Origin: Opitutia bacterium
GTDB taxonomy: Bacteria; Verrucomicrobiota; Verrucomicrobiia; Opitutales; Opitutaceae
Reading direction: 5' to 3'
DNA length: 64,000 bases
Assembly (NCBI GenBank): GCA_016217545.1
Contig: JACRHT010000012.1
Coordinates: forward strand, 248,001 to 312,000
The position numbers and the translations under genes are program-made. Of the stretch, positions 43,177 through 52,678 are shown piece by piece (the stretch's first letter is position 1; each line of letters opens with the position of its first letter). The notes beneath the pieces were generated by a model. The model had not been told where the DNA came from and did no database searches. It was given only the letters and a program-made list of their open reading frames with translations.

Positions 43177-46100
43177 ATGATCGACCGCATTCTGAATTTT
43201 TCCCTGCGGCAGCGCGTGTTCGTGCTGCTCGGGGCGCTCGCGCTGCTCGGCGCGGGTCTTTGGGCCGCGTTCCACCTGCCGGTGGACGCCACGCCCGACG
43301 TCACCAACGTGCAGGTGCAAGTGAACACCGAGGTCAAAGGCCTCGCGCCCGAGGAAATCGAAAAACTCGTCACCTTCCCGCTCGAGATGGAAATGAGCGG
43401 CGTGCCCGGCATGACCGAGCTGCGCTCGCTCTCGAAGACCGGCCTCTCACAGCTCACGCTGGTCTTCGCCGACGGCACCGACATCTACCGCGCGCGCCAG
43501 CTCGTCAGCGAACGCCTGCAAAACGCCGCCGAGGAACTGCCCGCCGGGCTCGCGCCCAAGCTCGCGCCGATCACGACCGGCCTCGGCGAGATTTTCTACT
43601 ACGTCATCGACTACGCTCCCGACGCCGCAGCAAAACCTGCGACGCGCGCCGAGCAATTGATGGAGCTGAAGCTCCTCCACGACTTCGTGGTGAAGCCCGC
43701 GCTCCGCACCGTGCCCGGACTCGCCGAGGTCAACGCCTCCGGCGGCTATGAAAAGCAGATCGTCGTGCTACCGCGTCCCGACGCGCTGCTCGCCACCGGC
43801 ATCACGTTTAACGATCTCGCCGACGTCATCGCGGAGAACGTCGAGAACGCCGGCGGCGGCGCCGTGCAGATCGGTGGCGAGCAGATCGCGATCCGCGCCG
43901 ACAGCCGCGTGCAAACCGCGGACGAAATCGCGAATCTCCCGCTGAAATTCCGCGGCGCCGCCGCGGCGCCGTTGCTCGTGCGCGATGTCGCCGAAGTCGG
44001 CATCGGCTCCAGCCTGCGCACCGGCTCCGCCACGCACAACGGCCGCGAGGCCGTGCTCGGCGCGGCGCTCATGCTCTCCGGCGAGAACTCCCGCATCGTC
44101 GCCCGGCGCGTCGCGGAGAAATTGGCCGAGATCAAACCGCGCCTACCCGCGGGCGTGACGCTCGAAACGGTCTATGACCGCACCGATCTCGTCGACCGCA
44201 CCATCGCCACGGTGGAGAAAAACCTCTTCGAGGGCGCGATCTTCGTCGTCGTCGTGCTCCTCGCGCTGCTCGGCAACTGGCGCGCGGCGCTGATCGTGTC
44301 GCTCGCGATCCCGCTGTCGTTCCTCTTCGCGATCACCGGCATGGTGCGCTTCGGCGTTTCGGGCAATCTGATGAGCCTCGGCGCGGTGGACTTCGGCCTG
44401 ATCATCGACGGCGCCGTGGTGATGGTGGAGAACATCGTGCGCCGTCTCGGCGAGCGCCAGCACGGCGCCGGTCGGCTCCTGAGTTTCAGCGAGCGACTCG
44501 AGACGGTGCTCGCCGCGGCAAAGGAAGTCGGTCGGCCGACCTTCTTCGGCGTGTTCATCATCACCATCGTCTACGTCCCGATCCTCAGTCTCACCGGCAT
44601 CGAGGGGAAAATGTTCCAGCCGATGGCGCTCACGGTGATCTTCGCCCTCGTCGGCGCACTCATTCTGGCACTCACGCTCATGCCCGTGCTCTGCGCCTAC
44701 CTGCTGCGCGGTCGCATCGCGGAGCACGACAACTTCGCGATTCGCGGCGCCAAGGCCGTCTATCGTCCCGTGCTGGCGTTCGCGTTGCGCGCGCGCTGGT
44801 TCGTCGCCGGCGGCGCCGTGGCGCTGTTCGCACTCGCGGTCGTGGTCTTCACGCGCCTCGGCGCGGAGTTTGTGCCGCAACTCGACGAGGGCTCGTTCGC
44901 CGCGCACATGATCCGCACGACCAGCATCGGCCTCGATGCCGCCGTCACGATGCAGGAGCAAACCGAGCGCGTGCTGCGCGAGAAATTCCCCCAGATCACG
45001 CACACGTTCTCGCGCATCGGCACCGCCGAAGTCGCAACCGACCCGATGGGCGTGAACGTCGCCGACACTTACATCTTCTACCGCCCGCTCGCCGAGTGGC
45101 CGAAAGACGAACACGGTCACACCCCGACGAAGGACGAGCTCGCGACGCGCATGGCGCTCGAACTGGGCAAGCGCTTCCCGGCGCAGGCCTACCTGTTTTC
45201 CCAGCCGATCGAGATGCGCTTCAACGAAATCCTCGAAGGCACGCGCGCCGACATCGCCGTGAAGGTCTTCGGCGACGACTACACCGAAATCGAACGCATC
45301 GCCTCCGAAGCGCGCGAAATCCTCGAGCGCGTGCCCGGCGCGGCCGACGTCGAGTTCGATGCGTTGGGCAAGGCGCCGATGCTGGAAATCAAACTCCGCC
45401 GCGACGCCATGACGCGCTACAACGTCCACGCCAGCGAAGTGAACGCGACGGTCGCTGCCGCGCTCGCCGGTCACGAGTCAGGCGTGATCGTCGACGGCAA
45501 CCGCCGTTACCCGATCGTCGTGCGGTTGCCCGAGCATTTGCGCGCGGCCTTCGACGAGCTGAAGCACCTGCCGCTGCGCTCGCTGCACGCCGAGGGTGTG
45601 ATCACGCTCGGTCAGGTCGCGGACTTCGTGATCACCGAGAAAGTGAACTCCATCTCGCGCGAGTCCGGCCAGCGCCGCGCCGCGATCATGGTCAACCTGC
45701 GCGGGCGCGATGTGGAGAGCTTCGTGAACGAGGCGAAGGCCAAGGTCGCCGCGGAGATCAAGCTTCCGCCGGGCTACACGATCGAATTCGGCGGGCAGTT
45801 CAAGAACCTGCAGGAAGCCCGCGCGCGCCTCGCCGTCATCGTGCCGGCCGCACTCGCGGTGATCTTCCTGCTGATCTTTGCCGCCTTCGGCAGCCTGCGG
45901 CAGGCGCTGCTGATCTTCACGGGCATCCCGCTCGCGGTGACGGGCGGCGTCTTCGCGCTGTGGGCGCGCGATCTACCGTTCTCGATCTCGGCCGGCATCG
46001 GCTTCATCGCGCTCAGCGGTGTGGCCGTGCTCAACGGCCTGATGCTCGTCAGCACGTTCAACCAGCTGTGCGAAGCCGGCCACAGCGTCCACGATGCCGT

Positions 46101-46329
46101 CGTCGAAGGCGCGCTGACGCGGCTGCGTCCGGTGCTGATGACCGCGCTCGTTGCCTCGCTCGGCTTCCTGCCGATGGCACTCGCCAGCGGCGCGGGCGCC
46201 GAAGTGCAGCGCCCGCTGGCAACGGTCGTCATCGGCGGAATCGTCAGCGCCACCTTCCTCACCCTCGTGCTCCTGCCTGCGCTCTACGAGCGGCTCGAGC
46301 GCAACCAGGCCCAAGAACCCTCCGCATGA
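43177..46329 (+). CDS. czcA: Heavy-metal efflux RND pump (CzcA/CusA family)
   Basis: 1050 residues, full-length HME-RND inner-membrane pump driven by proton flow. First helix near FSLRQRVFVLLGALALLGAG, pore and docking domains with VQVQVNTEVKGLAPEEIEKL, and the proton-relay motif DFGLIIDGAVVMVEN from D405 in TM4, which fits the HME1 (Co/Zn/Cd) group more than the Cu/Ag group. ALALMPVLCAY-like and GVAVLNGLMLVSTFNQ motifs mark later helices. It sits directly after czcB (19 bases). Confidence 0.95.
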   Translation: MIDRILNFSLRQRVFVLLGALALLGAGLWAAFHLPVDATPDVTNVQVQVNTEVKGLAPEEIEKLVTFPLEMEMSGVPGMTELRSLSKTGLSQLTLVFADGTDIYRARQLVSERLQNAAEELPAGLAPKLAPITTGLGEIFYYVIDYAPDAAAKPATRAEQLMELKLLHDFVVKPALRTVPGLAEVNASGGYEKQIVVLPRPDALLATGITFNDLADVIAENVENAGGGAVQIGGEQIAIRADSRVQTADEIANLPLKFRGAAAAPLLVRDVAEVGIGSSLRTGSATHNGREAVLGAALMLSGENSRIVARRVAEKLAEIKPRLPAGVTLETVYDRTDLVDRTIATVEKNLFEGAIFVVVVLLALLGNWRAALIVSLAIPLSFLFAITGMVRFGVSGNLMSLGAVDFGLIIDGAVVMVENIVRRLGERQHGAGRLLSFSERLETVLAAAKEVGRPTFFGVFIITIVYVPILSLTGIEGKMFQPMALTVIFALVGALILALTLMPVLCAYLLRGRIAEHDNFAIRGAKAVYRPVLAFALRARWFVAGGAVALFALAVVVFTRLGAEFVPQLDEGSFAAHMIRTTSIGLDAAVTMQEQTERVLREKFPQITHTFSRIGTAEVATDPMGVNVADTYIFYRPLAEWPKDEHGHTPTKDELATRMALELGKRFPAQAYLFSQPIEMRFNEILEGTRADIAVKVFGDDYTEIERIASEAREILERVPGAADVEFDALGKAPMLEIKLRRDAMTRYNVHASEVNATVAAALAGHESGVIVDGNRRYPIVVRLPEHLRAAFDELKHLPLRSLHAEGVITLGQVADFVITEKVNSISRESGQRRAAIMVNLRGRDVESFVNEAKAKVAAEIKLPPGYTIEFGGQFKNLQEARARLAVIVPAALAVIFLLIFAAFGSLRQALLIFTGIPLAVTGGVFALWARDLPFSISAGIGFIALSGVAVLNGLMLVSTFNQLCEAGHSVHDAVVEGALTRLRPVLMTALVASLGFLPMALASGAGAEVQRPLATVVIGGIVSATFLTLVLLPALYERLERNQAQEPSA

Positions 46330-46760
46330 AAACGCTTCGGCTCTCCCTGCTCTCGCTCGGACTCGCGCTGCTGGCCGGCTGCGCCACGCCGTTCCGCGCG
46401 CCGTCCGACGTCGCCCACCTGAAACTCGCACGCGCCGATTCCGAGTCCGTGCTGATCGACAAGATCTGGCTCGAACGCGACGCCGGCGCGCTCGTCGTGC
46501 GCGGCTACGTGCACCGCAAACTCGACGCCACCACCACCGCTGCCACGCATCTCGACGTGACGCTGCGCGACGGCGCGGGACGCATCCTGCGCACGCAAGC
46601 CGCGGGCTTCACGCCGGGCGAGATTCCGCTGCACAACCGGCCGCCGGCAGCCGCGAGTTACCGCGTGCCGCTCGATCCGCTGCCGCCGACCACGGCGCAG
46701 GTCGAGGTTCGCGCGCACGACGGCGCGTGCCCGCACTGGCCGCAGCACGGCGCCTCGTAG
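46326..46760 (+). CDS. Lipoprotein of the metal efflux operon
   Basis: 144 residues. Signal peptide with lipobox LLAGC (Cys19). The mature domain (APSDVAHLKLARADSESVLI, GYVHRKLDATTTAATHLDVT, GEIPLHNRPPAAASYRVPLD) looks like a small beta-sandwich and ends with DGACPHWPQHG. Not recognised. The start overlaps the czcA stop in ATGA, so it belongs to the operon. Confidence 0.78.
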   Translation: MKTLRLSLLSLGLALLAGCATPFRAPSDVAHLKLARADSESVLIDKIWLERDAGALVVRGYVHRKLDATTTAATHLDVTLRDGAGRILRTQAAGFTPGEIPLHNRPPAAASYRVPLDPLPPTTAQVEVRAHDGACPHWPQHGAS

Positions 46761-46783
46761 CCATGCGCACATTCTGACGCTTC

Positions 46784-46851
46784 AGGTAGCCCGCGACCTC
46801 CGGGCGCGCGCGGGTGCATTGAACCCGTCCTCGGAGAGGTCGGGCTACCTG
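46784..46851. repeat. GGTAGCCCGC-type inverted repeat
   Basis: CAGGTAGCCCGCGACCTCCG (from 46784) and CGGAGAGGTCGGGCTACCTG (to 46851) pair over about 19 bases, with an inner CGGGT/ACCCG stem. It lies 23 bases after the metal operon and probably ends or marks it. A half copy is at 63766-63792. A separate small palindrome GGCCGGCGCCGGCC lies at about 46894-46907. Confidence 0.8.
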
Positions 46852-46911
46852 CGATTTCAAAGCAAGACTGTGCGCCGCATCGTGGCGTTTTGGGGCCGGC
46901 GCCGGCCGACC

Positions 46912-48717
46912 CTACTTCTGGCGTGCGATCCAGGCGCGGACGTTTTCCTCGAGGAGGTCCATCGGCAGCGCGCCGTCTTTCAGCACGAGGTCGTGGTAGT
47001 CACGCAGGCTGAATTTCGGACCGAGTTCCTTTTTCGCGAGTTCGCGCAGCTCGAGGATCTTCAGCATGCCGACCTTGTAGGCAGTGGCCTGGCCGGGCCA
47101 GACGATGTAGCGGTTGGTCTCGGTGAAGATGTCGCGCTCGGGATTCGGCGTGTTCTGCCGGAAGTAGTCCATCACCTGTTCGCGCGTCCAGTGCTTCGCG
47201 TGCAGGCCGGTGTCGACCACGAGGCGCACGGCGCGCAGCAGCTCGTCGTAGAGGCGGCCGAAGTCCATCATCGGGTCCTGGTAGAAGCCGAACTCCTTCG
47301 GAAAATATTCCGCGTAGAGCGCCCAGCCCTCGGCGTAGGCGGTGTTGCCGCCGAAGCGACGGAAACGCGGGATGCCGTCCAGCTCCTGCGCGATGGCGAT
47401 CTGCATGTGGTGGCCGGGAATCGCCTCGTGGTGCGCCAGCGTCTCCATCTCGAAGATCGGCACGCCGCGCATGTCGATCGTGTTGACGTAATAGACGCCG
47501 GGGCGCGAACCGTCGGGCGCGGGCTCCTCATAGAAGGCGCCGGCCGAGCCTTTTTCGCGGAAAGGCTCGACGACCTTCACGAGGAGCGGAGCCTTCGGCT
47601 TCACGCCGAAGAATTCGTCGAGGCGCGCGCGCATGGCGTCGATGATCTCGTTGGCGCGTTTCATGTAGGCGGCTTTGCCCTCGGGCGTGGTCGGATAGTA
47701 ATACTGGTCGTCGCTGCGGAGGTGCGCGAAGAAGGCCTGCAAATCGCCTTGGAAGCCGACGCGCTGCATGATCGCGCGCATCTCGCCGTGGATGCGCGCC
47801 ACCTCGCGGAGGCCGAGTTCGTGCACCTGCTCGGGCGTCATGCGCGTGGTCGTCGATTGCCGCAGCATGAAGGCGTAGTATTCGCCGCCGTCGGGCAGCT
47901 TCCACACGCCGTCGTCGGTCGTGGCGATTTTCTCGTGTCGCTCGAGCAGCGCGATGAGCTTGGCGTAGGCGGGTTGAACGGATTCGAGGAGCGCCGCGCG
48001 CGCCTCGGCGACGAGCTGGTCCTTGGTCGCGGTGTCGGCGTTCTTCAACGCGCCGATCTTCGCCTGCGCGTCTTCCCACAGCGCGCTGGCCTGGGCCGAG
48101 CCATCGAAGGGCGCGCCGTGGATCACCTCGCGGCAGGACTCGATGACGAGACCGAAGACGAATTTCGGCGGCATGATGCCTTTGGCCGCGCGCGTCTCGA
48201 CGTTGGCAGCGAGCTGGTCGAGGAGTTTCGCCATGCCGCGCAGGCGCGCGATGTAGGCGCGCGCGTCGGCGACCGAGTCGACGCGGTGGAAATTGATCAG
48301 AAACGCCGGCGCGCCCGAGTGGAGGCCCGACATTTGGTTAAGCGGATAGCCGTGGTAACGCCAGCGCCAGCCCTCGATCGCGTCCTCCGCCTGCCGCACG
48401 TAGAGGCGGTAGCTGGTCTTCGTTTGGTCGTCGAGCGACTCGAAATCGACCGAGCGTTTCAGCTCCGCCAGCTGCTGCACGCCGAGCAGGAAATCCTCCA
48501 GCGCCTTCTGCTCCGAGAGGTCGTCCCACTGGTCGTAGTTGGTCTTGAGGCCGAGCTGCGTGGCCATCATCGGGCTGCGCGCGACGCCTTCGTCGAAGAA
48601 GCGCTCGAACAGCGCGTTGGCCTTGGCCGACTCGGCCTTGATCTGCTCGGGCGTGGGGGCGGCGGTCGCGCTCGTGGCGGTCAGCGCGGCGGCCAGGAGG
48701 ATCGTGGGGATTCGCAT
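46912..48717 (-). CDS. DUF885-family exported protein (putative metallopeptidase)
   Basis: 601 residues, the usual length of DUF885. A signal peptide (1-20) precedes an alpha-helical body. The zinc-type motif is HHEAIPGHHMQIAIAQE with the family G-H-H, and YAEGWALYAEYFPKEFG follows. The DUF885 fold is like M32/M3 peptidases and some members act on peptides; activity here is untested. It is monocistronic, ending near a palindrome. Confidence 0.9.
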   Translation of the reverse strand: MRIPTILLAAALTATSATAAPTPEQIKAESAKANALFERFFDEGVARSPMMATQLGLKTNYDQWDDLSEQKALEDFLLGVQQLAELKRSVDFESLDDQTKTSYRLYVRQAEDAIEGWRWRYHGYPLNQMSGLHSGAPAFLINFHRVDSVADARAYIARLRGMAKLLDQLAANVETRAAKGIMPPKFVFGLVIESCREVIHGAPFDGSAQASALWEDAQAKIGALKNADTATKDQLVAEARAALLESVQPAYAKLIALLERHEKIATTDDGVWKLPDGGEYYAFMLRQSTTTRMTPEQVHELGLREVARIHGEMRAIMQRVGFQGDLQAFFAHLRSDDQYYYPTTPEGKAAYMKRANEIIDAMRARLDEFFGVKPKAPLLVKVVEPFREKGSAGAFYEEPAPDGSRPGVYYVNTIDMRGVPIFEMETLAHHEAIPGHHMQIAIAQELDGIPRFRRFGGNTAYAEGWALYAEYFPKEFGFYQDPMMDFGRLYDELLRAVRLVVDTGLHAKHWTREQVMDYFRQNTPNPERDIFTETNRYIVWPGQATAYKVGMLKILELRELAKKELGPKFSLRDYHDLVLKDGALPMDLLEENVRAWIARQK

Positions 48718-48769
48718 CCCGCGACCGTGTCGCGCGGGGCCGCGCTCGGCAAGCGCGCGTCGACCAACC

Positions 48770-49816
48770 TCAATCGTAGCTCACGCCGACCTGCGCGAGC
48801 CAGTCGTCGAGCACCGCGGCGTTGCCGAGACTGTCGGCGTGCGACATGGCGGGCACTTCCCGCGCGCCGGCGGCGATGGCGGCCGCCACCGCATCGGCTT
48901 CGAGCGCGTAGAGTTTTTGCGTCGTCTCCGAGCGGACGACCTCCGGATCGCGCCCGGCGCGGTGCAGCGTGAACGTGTCCGCGCCTTCCCAGCCGCCGGG
49001 ATGATACGGCGCCGGCACGTCGATCCAGCCGGCTTCGCCGTGGAGGCGCACGGCGACTTCGCGGCGCAGCGTCGTGCCGCAGCAGAGTTCCGCCACGACG
49101 TCGCCCGGGAAAGTCGCGACCGCGGTCGCGTAGTCGTCCACACCGGTCGCCGCGAGACGGTGGCCGACGGCCTTGAATTGCTCCGGTTCGGCGAAGTGCC
49201 GGCCGAGCGCCGCGCCGGCCATGCGCCGCGAGTAGGAAACCGGGTAGCAACCGATGTCGAGGATGCCGCCGCCGCCGAGCGCCCGATTGAAAAGCCGGTG
49301 GGCCGGATCGAACGCGCGGTCGAAGCAGAACGCCGCCCGAATGAGCCGCAACCGGCCGATGGCTCCGTCGGCGAGCAGCGCCGCGATCCGGTCGGTCTGC
49401 GGGTGACAGCGATACATGAACGCCTCCATCAGGCACACGCCGCCGGCGCGCGCCGCGGCGATCGCGCGCTGCGTGTCGGCGAGGCGCAGCGTGAGCGGTT
49501 TTTCGCACAGGATGTGTTTGCCGGTCGCCGCCGCGCGCTCGACCCACTCGAGATGCGCCGGGTGCGGCGGACTGATGTAGACGGCCTGCACCTCCGGATC
49601 GGCGAGCAGCGCGTCGTAGCTGCCGTGGGCGCGCACGCCGCCGAAGTCCGCGGCGAATTTCTCCGCCGCCGCCGGCGTGCGACTGCCGACCGCGACGAGT
49701 TCGCCCGTGCGCGAGGCGGGCAGTTGCTCGGCGAATTTGCGGGCGATGCCGCCCGTGGCGATGAGTCCCCAGCGGAGTTTCGCGGGCTGTGCAGATGTGG
49801 GCGCCGCCGGGCTCAT
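48770..49816 (-). CDS. Gfo/Idh/MocA-family oxidoreductase
   Basis: 348 residues. An N-terminal Rossmann domain has GLIATGGIARKFAEQL and the conserved EKP of GKHILCEKPLTLR; the C-terminal domain has GGGILDIGCYPVSYSR with the catalytic-type D-x-G-x-Y/H. NAD(P)-dependent, sugar or related substrate unknown. Its ATG at 49816 overlaps the TGA of the TOPRIM-like gene (ATGA), an unusual link between a metabolic enzyme and a probable defence pair. Confidence 0.9.
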   Translation of the reverse strand: MSPAAPTSAQPAKLRWGLIATGGIARKFAEQLPASRTGELVAVGSRTPAAAEKFAADFGGVRAHGSYDALLADPEVQAVYISPPHPAHLEWVERAAATGKHILCEKPLTLRLADTQRAIAAARAGGVCLMEAFMYRCHPQTDRIAALLADGAIGRLRLIRAAFCFDRAFDPAHRLFNRALGGGGILDIGCYPVSYSRRMAGAALGRHFAEPEQFKAVGHRLAATGVDDYATAVATFPGDVVAELCCGTTLRREVAVRLHGEAGWIDVPAPYHPGGWEGADTFTLHRAGRDPEVVRSETTQKLYALEADAVAAAIAAGAREVPAMSHADSLGNAAVLDDWLAQVGVSYD

Positions 49817-50421
49817 TCCAGCTCGGAAACAAAGGCCCGCAACGACGCGAACGTGGGCGAGGCCCAGTCGAAGTAGCTCTGGCGGGCAGCGGCACCGACT
49901 TGCGGGTTGCCCACCCCGGCGATGGCGAGCAGCGCCTGCATCGTTTCCTTGTCGCCCGCCGCTGGTGCACCTTGGGCGGCCATGCAGGCGGCAAATTGCC
50001 CGACGCATCCACGGTGGGCGGCGGTTTCCGCAGAAAGGCACAGAGTTTCGATCATACCGGGAGCGAGATTGTCGGGCAGTATGAAGACGCCGATGGACAG
50101 CGCGCCCCCGGTCCATGAGCCCGGCGCGGCCGGCGCAGTGAGCCCCGATTTCTCCAACGCGTGAGCAACGCTCTGAAAGGCGCCCGTCGCATCTGTCTCC
50201 GCATCGCGGACGACAGCGAGTCGGCGACCAGTTTGACGGAAGCGCGGATCGGTGCCCACACGAACGATCATGCCGGCGAGCTGGGAAACACCACCGAAGT
50301 CCACGATTTGCGTGCCATTGCGCCCGAGATGTCCGAGCAGGCTCTGGAAGAACCATTCGCCGGTCTTCCCTTCTACGAGCAAAACGGAGGGGCGGTCGAT
50401 GGATTTGAGCAGACCGGCCAT
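49813..50421 (-). CDS. TOPRIM-like DUF3226-type protein, partner of the AAA ATPase
   Basis: 202 residues from ATG 50421. VLLVEGKTGEWFFQSLLGHL with E17 matches the TOPRIM first motif; VVRDAETDATGAFQSV (D73, E75, D77) matches the second acidic motif. IGVFILPDNLAPGMIETLCL is typical of DUF3226. It starts 8 bases after the stop of the AAA gene. In OLD-family nucleases an ABC-type ATPase is followed by a TOPRIM nuclease; here the two are separate chains. Function as nuclease or toxin is inference. Confidence 0.78.
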   Translation of the reverse strand: MAGLLKSIDRPSVLLVEGKTGEWFFQSLLGHLGRNGTQIVDFGGVSQLAGMIVRVGTDPRFRQTGRRLAVVRDAETDATGAFQSVAHALEKSGLTAPAAPGSWTGGALSIGVFILPDNLAPGMIETLCLSAETAAHRGCVGQFAACMAAQGAPAAGDKETMQALLAIAGVGNPQVGAAARQSYFDWASPTFASLRAFVSELE

Positions 50422-50429
50422 GCGCAGGA

Positions 50430-51434
50430 TCAACGGACGTCGATGAGCCCCTTGATGGACGCTTCCAAGGCTTCTTTGCCCAAGGTCTGGACGGACACAT
50501 CGCCCTCGACTTCGACCATCCGGTGCAGCGCAAAATCGTAATCTAGTGTCTCGGCGTAGGTCTCGTGCGCAGCGACCACGCATTCCCAACTGTGTGTCGT
50601 GGCGAACACCTGGATGTTTTCGGATTCGGCGAGTTCGCGGATGCCCTTCCACACGTCGGGCAGGATCTCGTGGTGAATGCCGTTCTCGATCTCGTCAATC
50701 AGCAGCACGTTGCTGCCGGAGGCGAGAATCTCGGAGTAGATCGCGAGCAAGCGGTTGAAGCCCTGGCCGAGGTGCACAGCGGGGATTTTCTCGTCGAGAC
50801 CGAGATCGACGTAGATGAGCGACGCGCCGTGGGGCTTGATCGAGCGGACGGAGAGCAGGCGCGGCTCGAGTTTGCGGAGGAGCTTTTCGAGACGGGCCTC
50901 GGCGCCTTTTTTCAGGACGACGCGGTCGTAGTTGGCGGCGTCTTGCTGCGGGTCGCTCGGGCGGGTGGAGAGGGCGGAAACGCGGTGGCCGGAGTCGGGA
51001 AGATGAAAGGATGGGACTCCGGAAACCTCCTGTTGCGCGATTTGAAATTCAATGGAACCATTGCTGCTCGCGCGATCGAAAATTCTGAATGTGTCTCTCT
51101 CTGGCCACAAAAACTTGGAGCCGAGCAACCCAACCTCATATGGCTCAGAAAATCCGTCCAGTTGCCCTCCAAGGATTGCACCCAAACTGAGATTCTTGTC
51201 CGGCAACAACCACCGCCAGAAATTCTCGTTGGCGTTTCCCAACTCACCGCCCATGCGGAAAATATTCGGCAGATTGCTGAACTTGTTCTGCCCATCCAGC
51301 AGCAGCATGATCGCCTCGAGCAGCGCGGTCTTGCCGGTGTTATTTCGGCCGGAAATGAGATTCACCCGCTTGAGTTGCGGGATATCGAGTGAGCGGAAGC
51401 GCTTGAAATTCTCGATGCGGAGCGACCGGAGCAT
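50430..51434 (-). CDS. AAA15/OLD-type ABC ATPase
   Basis: 334 residues. Walker A GRNNTGKT (29-36), Q-like region near 49, signature-like HLGQGFNRLLAI (221-232), Walker B LLIDEIENGIHH (244-255) and H-loop TTHSWE (279-284). It lacks a TOPRIM domain, which is supplied by the next gene. Base composition in the middle (near 51000-51250) is lower in GC than neighbours. Related pairs occur in anti-phage modules (PARIS, split OLD), so defence is the likely role (inference). Confidence 0.88.
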   Translation of the reverse strand: MLRSLRIENFKRFRSLDIPQLKRVNLISGRNNTGKTALLEAIMLLLDGQNKFSNLPNIFRMGGELGNANENFWRWLLPDKNLSLGAILGGQLDGFSEPYEVGLLGSKFLWPERDTFRIFDRASSNGSIEFQIAQQEVSGVPSFHLPDSGHRVSALSTRPSDPQQDAANYDRVVLKKGAEARLEKLLRKLEPRLLSVRSIKPHGASLIYVDLGLDEKIPAVHLGQGFNRLLAIYSEILASGSNVLLIDEIENGIHHEILPDVWKGIRELAESENIQVFATTHSWECVVAAHETYAETLDYDFALHRMVEVEGDVSVQTLGKEALEASIKGLIDVR

Positions 51435-51517
51435 GGCGCGGGATTGTCACGATAGGCCGAGCGAAGTAAATGGCGGAAACCGCGAGTGGTCCCTTCATCG
51501 CGCTACGCTCGGATAGC

Positions 51518-52021
51518 TCAGCGGTCCCATTTTTCGTTCGTGTCGTTCACGAGCGTCTGCAGCACGTCGAAGCGAACTTCGCCGTAGTTGAGCGCGTAAC
51601 GGAGCTTGCCGGCGCGGAACACCCACGTCGTCGGCAGCCACGTGACGGGCAAACCGAGAAAGGTGTTCATGCGCTCCGGACCGGATTTGGACGTCGCGTT
51701 GGGATGAGTGAGCAGCGTGAGGTTCGGCTGCGCGCCGAGTCCGCCGGCGGCGAGCGCGGGCGCGGGGTCTTTGCCGCGACTCCACACGTTGAGGAAGACG
51801 AACTTCACGCTGGGGTTCGCACCGATGAATTTCGCCCAGCCATCCGGCACCATCTCCGCGCGGCAATTCGGGCACCACGGGGCCCAAAAATGCACGACGG
51901 TGACCTGCGGCCCGGCCACGATCTCGCCGACTTCCTTCTCGAGCGGCGGCGACGGAGCGGTTTCGGCGCGGAGCAGCGCGGCCACGGAGAGGAACAGGCA
52001 GGTGATCAGGGGGCGGATCAT
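51518..52021 (-). CDS. Exported thioredoxin-like protein (TlpA/ResA type)
   Basis: 167 residues. Signal peptide about 1-19. The thioredoxin fold shows VTVVHFWAPWCPNCRAEMVP with a WCPNC redox pair and the cis-Pro in GLPVTWLPTTWVF. It would act as a periplasmic thiol reductant, perhaps for cytochrome maturation. No cytochrome gene is adjacent. Confidence 0.88.
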   Translation of the reverse strand: MIRPLITCLFLSVAALLRAETAPSPPLEKEVGEIVAGPQVTVVHFWAPWCPNCRAEMVPDGWAKFIGANPSVKFVFLNVWSRGKDPAPALAAGGLGAQPNLTLLTHPNATSKSGPERMNTFLGLPVTWLPTTWVFRAGKLRYALNYGEVRFDVLQTLVNDTNEKWDR

Positions 52022-52212
52022 GCGGCCAAGATGCGCGAGCGGCCCGTTTCCGCCAGCGTCGAGTTAAGCCCGAATTTGCCACAAACCCCGACTAGCAGAG
52101 GCTCCGCTTTTCGGCATCAGCGAGCCTTGAATCACCGGGCGACCTTGTAATTTCGTGCCCGTGCGAACGTGAGTAGTGTCTAATCCCTTCACTCCCCCCC
52201 AACCCAAAAATC

Positions 52213-52569
52213 ATGAACGACAAAATCCACGTTCGCGGAATCCACCTCACGCTCACCCCCGCCCTCACCCAGGCGATGCACGAAAAGGCCGAGCGTCTCC
52301 TTCGCCACAACTCGCACATCATCCGCATCCGGCTCGACCTCGAGTTTCACGATACGAAGACGCCCGAGCAACGCTTCATCGCGAAGGCCCAGGTGGAAAT
52401 CGACGGCCCGGATCTGGTCGCCTCCGCCACGAGCGAGGACGGCTACAAGTCCGTCGACCTGCTCGTCGACAAGCTCGACAAACTCCTGCGCGAGCGTCAC
52501 GCGAAGCGCGTCCATGTCCGCAACGACGCCGGCCGCCAGGCGCCCGACGTGTTGCACGGCAAGGTCTGA
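52213..52569 (+). CDS. hpf: Ribosome hibernation promoting factor (HPF/RaiA), short form
   Basis: 118 residues with the HPF/YfiA fold: HVRGIHLTLTPALTQAMHEK, IRIRLDLEFHD, AKAQVEIDGPDLVASATSED and YKSVDLLVDKLDKLLRERH. It binds the 30S subunit and prevents translation during slow growth. It lacks the long C-terminal dimerisation domain. It has its own terminator at 52606. Confidence 0.92.
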   Translation: MNDKIHVRGIHLTLTPALTQAMHEKAERLLRHNSHIIRIRLDLEFHDTKTPEQRFIAKAQVEIDGPDLVASATSEDGYKSVDLLVDKLDKLLRERHAKRVHVRNDAGRQAPDVLHGKV

Positions 52570-52605
52570 GCGCACCGCAGCGAGCGGTGCTCGCCCGAAA
52601 AAACG

Positions 52606-52631
52606 AAGCGCGGCCCACGGCCGCGCTTTTT
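52606..52631. terminator. Bidirectional terminator between hpf and terC
   Basis: AAGCGCGGC (52606-52614) pairs with GCCGCGCTT (52620-52628). On the plus strand TTTTTG follows; on the minus strand CGTTTTTTC follows. It can serve both convergent genes. Confidence 0.85.
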
Positions 52632-52678
52632 GTTTGGCTGGCTGCCTACGCCTCCAGCGGTGAGACTCGCCGCGCACC

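Noticed and set aside
46894-46907. Palindrome GGCCGGCGCCGGCC as an independent terminator
   Set aside because: No T-run on either side; too GC-rich and short to interpret.
50422-50652. N-terminal extension of the TOPRIM-like protein into the AAA gene
   Set aside because: The extra residues are an out-of-frame translation of the ATPase C-terminus; ATG 50421 begins directly at the conserved part.
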